Shown: positions 61,701 to 64,000 of the stretch, piece by piece
How positions within the stretch are numbered: position 1 is the first letter of the stretch
Layout of the letters: the number at the start of each line of letters is the position of its first letter
Assembly (NCBI RefSeq): GCF_003149085.1
Contig: NZ_QGDT01000006.1
Span: 124,001-188,000, forward strand
DNA from: Dyadobacter jejuensis
Lineage (GTDB): Bacteria > Bacteroidota > Bacteroidia > Cytophagales > Spirosomataceae
DNA: 64,000 nt
Direction of reading: 5' to 3'
The notes under the pieces: model-generated
Databases searched by the model: none
What the model saw: only the letters and a program-made list of their open reading frames with translations
What the model was told of the DNA's origin: nothing
Position numbers and translations under genes: made by a program

Positions 61701-61954
61701 TCCCACAGACCAAATACTTGTTGAGTGCCGCTTATCTCCGGGTAAAAAATGTAACCCTTGGATATTCCCTACCTCAGCCAATATTACGCAAAATCAGCCT
61801 GCAAAGGGTACGGCTTTTTGCCACGGCGGAAAATATATTTGAATTTTCTAAAATCAAAAAGTTCGTGGACCCCGAATCCATCAATCAAGGCCCCAGTGCT
61901 CGGGCTTATCCTTTCCAAAGAAAGCTAGCCTTCGGCCTGAATGTTGAATTTTAA
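58709..61954 (+). CDS. SusC/RagA-type TonB-linked outer membrane receptor
   Basis: A complete 1081-residue receptor. A long signal peptide (about 1-35, LFLTGLFIGLVLMACPTMSY) precedes the carboxypeptidase-regulatory-like domain (about 38-110, GTVLDAHLKESIPGVSIRIV). The TonB-contact segment EETVVIGFGTQKKINLAGAV leads to the plug (about 125-240) with PNFNIRGTSSINGGTPLIVI, DGIPAADGYDLLRLNPSDIA and LRDAASAAIYGARAAFGVIL. The barrel closes with RKLAFGLNVEF. No STN domain is present. It is the first gene of a run with SusD and a metallophosphoesterase, which hints at a phosphorylated substrate. The divergent TetR regulator probably controls it. Confidence 0.96.
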   Translation: MNKKLLPALRQRCLFLTGLFIGLVLMACPTMSYGQGITVEGTVLDAHLKESIPGVSIRIVGSTKGVLTDETGKFTIADLPANATLIFSYIGFQKKEIQIKDSNPLTIYLEEDINNLEETVVIGFGTQKKINLAGAVDQIAGKQLEARPVANVMQGLQGISPGLNITYSGGSPGSVPNFNIRGTSSINGGTPLIVIDGIPAADGYDLLRLNPSDIASFTVLRDAASAAIYGARAAFGVILITTKQGGGRQTISYNSYFSWSKPSVLPRPITDPYIFSRVLETSTDNTPWDYVNYSDEYYAWAKQRSDDPSLPDTRLNPQDPTKWAYMGNNDWYDYFFNNSSFSHKQGLSFSGGAQINQMPIAYYLSADYTKENGLNKLAADYWDRYGLKARTNFSPLKWLKIDNNLSIYQTKKELPRTSITDLYTLQPTDVAQNPDGTWANTTAGRLAAQLIDGGRNQENMFGFQNITSVIGTFLKGDLQVNADFSFKKEDWKYDLDAKKYNIGFGPGDVRQEGGNGYVQAANGNIQNNAINMYANYRKDLGIHGLNFLVGYNQESYVYDKLTSQRDQLISSSLPFIGLTTGAAILTSRYEAYATRSYFSRLNYTLNDRYILEFNGRMDGSSRFPTQRRWGFFPSVSGAWIASSESFMQWSKPAVSTLKLRTSYGALGNQSVGYFSYLQTLPAQLSSYLIDGAQRMIISSAPSLYIDPTNYTWERVATQNFGGDLGLWKNKLLLSYDYFIRNTTGMLTAGEELPGVLGTSAPSQNAADMRNQGWELSLAYQGDVNLASKPLSYSAKLVLSDSKSQITKFKNDQQLFSKYREGQSLGEIWGLESDGFFKNETEIDALDQSAIVPWGALEVIPGWPKYKDLNGDGKIETGLTAQDPKDLKIIGNSTQRYRVGFNLSADWNGFDASLFLQGVLKGDFYPRHYLFWGPYQQPYGNVYPWHLDYYRGTADSDAQRAKHSASYIAAGLADANTNPQYPVMQSWLADNNYGSGLDIPQTKYLLSAAYLRVKNVTLGYSLPQPILRKISLQRVRLFATAENIFEFSKIKKFVDPESINQGPSARAYPFQRKLAFGLNVEF

Positions 61955-61974
61955 ACTCCTTACTCGACTACCCA

Positions 61975-63768
61975 ATGAAAAAACATAGCTATATCGTCCT
62001 GATCGTCCTACTTACTGGCCTGATGGCCTGCGACGAGGACTTCCTGAACCGCTACCCACAAACAGAGATAGCCCCAGAGGCGTTTTTCAATAACGAAGAA
62101 GATCTGGCCCTATATATCAATGGGCTCCTGTCTATGCCCGACCGCTACACTTACCTGAGCGAGCAAAATACCGACAACGCCGCTACGACTGGGGCTGTAG
62201 AAATGAAAACCATCATGACAGCCAGCCCTACCGCCCAAAATATTACCTCGGGATGGAACTGGTCACGTCTGCGTAATATCAACTATTTCCTCGACAACTA
62301 CCAAAAGGCCAATAGTAGCCAGGAAGTGAAGGATCATTTTGCCGGACTAGCGCGCTATTATCGGGCTAGGTTCTATATGGACATGGTGAAACGCTATTCT
62401 GATGTACCCTGGTACAGCACCGCTATAAATCCGGACGACGAAACTTTGTACAAGACCCAAGACCCTCGTGCGGTAGTGATGGACAGCGTAATGGCCGATC
62501 TGGCTTTCGCTAGTGCCCACGTTCGGGAGGCGGTTCCCTCCGGAACACCTAATAAATGGGCCGTTAAAACGGAAGAAGCACGAATAGCACTTTATGAAGG
62601 CACTTACAGAAAATACCATGACGAATTGAACCTGCAAGGGACTGCACAAGCTTTCCTCGAAAGGGCTGCTAAAGTATCCCAGGAGATCATCACATCTGGA
62701 AAATTTGATATTTTTAGTTCCGGAAACCCCCATCAAGATTACGCCAGCCTATTCAATGCCCAAGATTTGCTCACTAACAAGGAAGTAATCCTTGCCAATG
62801 CCTTTGACCAAAACAAAAACAGATCACAAGATATCAACTCCGTGGTTTTTGGCGAATATGAACAGTCGCCGGCGAGGGATCTGGTACAGACCTACCTGAT
62901 GGCCGACGGGAGTAGATTTACCGATCAACCCGGCTACAAAACCTTTGGCTTTATTCAGGAGTTCGAAAAGCGCGACCCCCGGCTATCCCAAACCCTGGTG
63001 TACCCCGGCTGGATCCGCCAACCGAACACCAGCCCGTATATACTGAGGCTTAACAAGAATTTCACCGGCTATCATCAGTTAAAGGGCTATGCCAATACGA
63101 CAGAGGCGGCTATTAATAACGGTATCGACTTTCCCGTGTACCGCTATGCCGAAGTACTATTGATACTGGCTGAGGCAAAGGCCGAGCTGAATACCCTTAC
63201 TCAGACCGACTTAGATGGCACCGTTAACCTGCTGCGGAGCCGGGTGGGGCTTCCCCAGCTGTCCATGGCCACAGCCAACGCCCTGCCCGACCCTTTCCTC
63301 ACTAAGAAATACCCCAACGTAACGGGTGCCAACCTAGGGGTATTGCTAGAAATCAGGAGAGAAAGAAGGGTAGAATTTGCCTTTGAAGGAAAACGCTTCG
63401 ACGACCTGATGCGCTGGAAAGTAGGAACTCTGCTGACCAATATTCCCGAAGGACTTTACTTTCCTGGCCTAGGCAAGTACGACATGAGTGGCGATGGCAT
63501 ACCGGATATTATTCTGGTGGGCAAAGAGGTTACCATTCCAGAAGAAGCCGATAAAGAGAAAAACAGCTTGGGTCTCTCCCTAATCTATTACAAAACAGGT
63601 GTGATAGGCGAGGATGTTACGGTATATTTGAAAAATGGAGCACAAGGAGGTACGACGGTAACCGAAACCACCCCTCGTACCTTCCAGGAGCCAAAGTTTT
63701 ATTACCGTCCAGTGCCTCAGCAACAAGTGATCCTTAATCCTAACCTGAAACAAATATTCGGTTGGTAG
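61975..63768 (+). CDS. SusD/RagB-type nutrient-binding lipoprotein
   Basis: A 597-residue surface lipoprotein. Lipobox GLMAC gives the lipidated Cys19 (MKKHSYIVLIVLLTGLMACD). The N-terminal SusD half has FLNRYPQTEIAPEAFFNNEE and LARYYRARFYMDMVKRYSDV. The C-terminal RagB half has FPVYRYAEVLLILAEAKAEL and VLLEIRRERRVEFAFEGKRF with DDLMRWKVG. It is 100 residues longer than the partner at 31096, with an added end segment (GTTVTETTPRTFQEPKFYYR). It starts 20 bp after SusC, and the phosphoesterase gene follows at 20 bp, all one operon. Confidence 0.96.
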   Translation: MKKHSYIVLIVLLTGLMACDEDFLNRYPQTEIAPEAFFNNEEDLALYINGLLSMPDRYTYLSEQNTDNAATTGAVEMKTIMTASPTAQNITSGWNWSRLRNINYFLDNYQKANSSQEVKDHFAGLARYYRARFYMDMVKRYSDVPWYSTAINPDDETLYKTQDPRAVVMDSVMADLAFASAHVREAVPSGTPNKWAVKTEEARIALYEGTYRKYHDELNLQGTAQAFLERAAKVSQEIITSGKFDIFSSGNPHQDYASLFNAQDLLTNKEVILANAFDQNKNRSQDINSVVFGEYEQSPARDLVQTYLMADGSRFTDQPGYKTFGFIQEFEKRDPRLSQTLVYPGWIRQPNTSPYILRLNKNFTGYHQLKGYANTTEAAINNGIDFPVYRYAEVLLILAEAKAELNTLTQTDLDGTVNLLRSRVGLPQLSMATANALPDPFLTKKYPNVTGANLGVLLEIRRERRVEFAFEGKRFDDLMRWKVGTLLTNIPEGLYFPGLGKYDMSGDGIPDIILVGKEVTIPEEADKEKNSLGLSLIYYKTGVIGEDVTVYLKNGAQGGTTVTETTPRTFQEPKFYYRPVPQQQVILNPNLKQIFGW

Positions 63769-63788
63769 GTTCCAGCCATTAATTGAGC

Positions 63789-64000
63789 ATGATGAATAGA
63801 AGAAACTGGTTAAAAAAAACCAGCATAATGGGAGGAGCAACCGCGGTTGCTTCCCCCAATATGCTTTTAGAGAACATTTCCAACAGACCTGTACTCACCA
63901 TTGCGCACATCACCGACGTGCACATCCGGGCTGAAGAAGGAGCCCCTTCCCGATTCACGAATTGTCTGGAAGAAATAAAAAAACATAAGATCGACTTCTT
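63789..64000 (+). CDS. Metallophosphoesterase with twin-arginine signal (N-terminal part only)
   Basis: Only 70 codons are in the window. From ATG 63789 it reads MMNRRNWLKKTSIMGGATAV, a twin-arginine export signal with R-R-x-W-L-K-K, then LTIAHITDVHIR, the first metal motif (D-x-H) of calcineurin-like phosphoesterases. The family uses two metals to cleave phosphate mono- or diesters. Position directly behind SusC/SusD, with 20 bp spacing, suggests that it dephosphorylates the imported or surface-bound ligand. The rest lies beyond the right edge. Confidence 0.88.
   Translation, partial: MMNRRNWLKKTSIMGGATAVASPNMLLENISNRPVLTIAHITDVHIRAEEGAPSRFTNCLEEIKKHKIDF

Noticed and set aside
1-64000. CRISPR array, rRNA genes, intact insertion sequences, prophage
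   Set aside because: I saw no spaced direct repeats with spacers, no rRNA sequence, no transposase and no phage structural gene in the window.

Overview
The window comes from the chromosome of a Bacteroidota bacterium, most likely of the Cytophagales type (the order is my inference). Evidence: three SusC-type TonB-linked receptors (two with SusD partners in view), FecR/ECF-sigma signalling, a secreted protein with a type IX secretion tail, DUF4249, DUF2911, DUF6787 and DUF4974 proteins, and many -7 boxes of the Bacteroidota form TAnnTTTG. Shine-Dalgarno sites are not conspicuous. Both edges cut genes: a SusC receptor on the left and a metallophosphoesterase on the right.

Layout. 1-3456 (minus): ECF sigma factor, FecR anti-sigma factor and a SusC receptor with an STN signalling domain, a trans-envelope switch. 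4026-5528: a T9SS cargo protein. 6269-7502: Crp/Fnr regulator and a flavodoxin-fold oxidoreductase. 7503-9160: gene-poor, decayed stretch beside tRNA-Asn containing an AlbA_2-type gene with a large internal deletion. 9244-14216: rsmG, a membrane glycosyltransferase, tgt and an OmpA-family protein. 14330-22256: glf, then a five-gene exopolysaccharide operon (PHP phosphatase, tyrosine autokinase, two GT4 transferases, polymerase/ligase). 23190-27700: dnaG, DUF2911, YtxH and BNR-repeat proteins. 27888-32583: SusC/SusD pair. 32649-41362: GNAT-nitrilase fusion, YpdA-type reductase, pabB/pabC-like pair, priA, pyruvate kinase.

41454-55524 is the most interesting stretch. It holds a BlaI repressor with a BlaR1-like protease that carries TonB and receptor-plug-like segments, an ExbB/ExbD pair, a DUF4249/TonB-receptor/porin operon behind a perfect 20-bp palindrome, and, divergently, a cassette with a three-cysteine membrane protein, an MbnP-like lipoprotein, an MbnH/MauG-like di-heme lipoprotein, an outer-membrane protein whose mature end would be Cys-Asp-Ala-Cys-Gly-Cys, and a His-cluster lipoprotein. 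MbnP/MbnH are known from copper biology, so I infer a metal (possibly copper) handling or uptake system in which ExbBD and TonB energise the receptor. A possible small structured RNA lies between the two divergent operons.

55686-64000: DUF6787 protein, ffh, a small membrane protein, a TetR regulator and, behind a candidate operator, a second SusC/SusD pair followed by a Tat-signal metallophosphoesterase.
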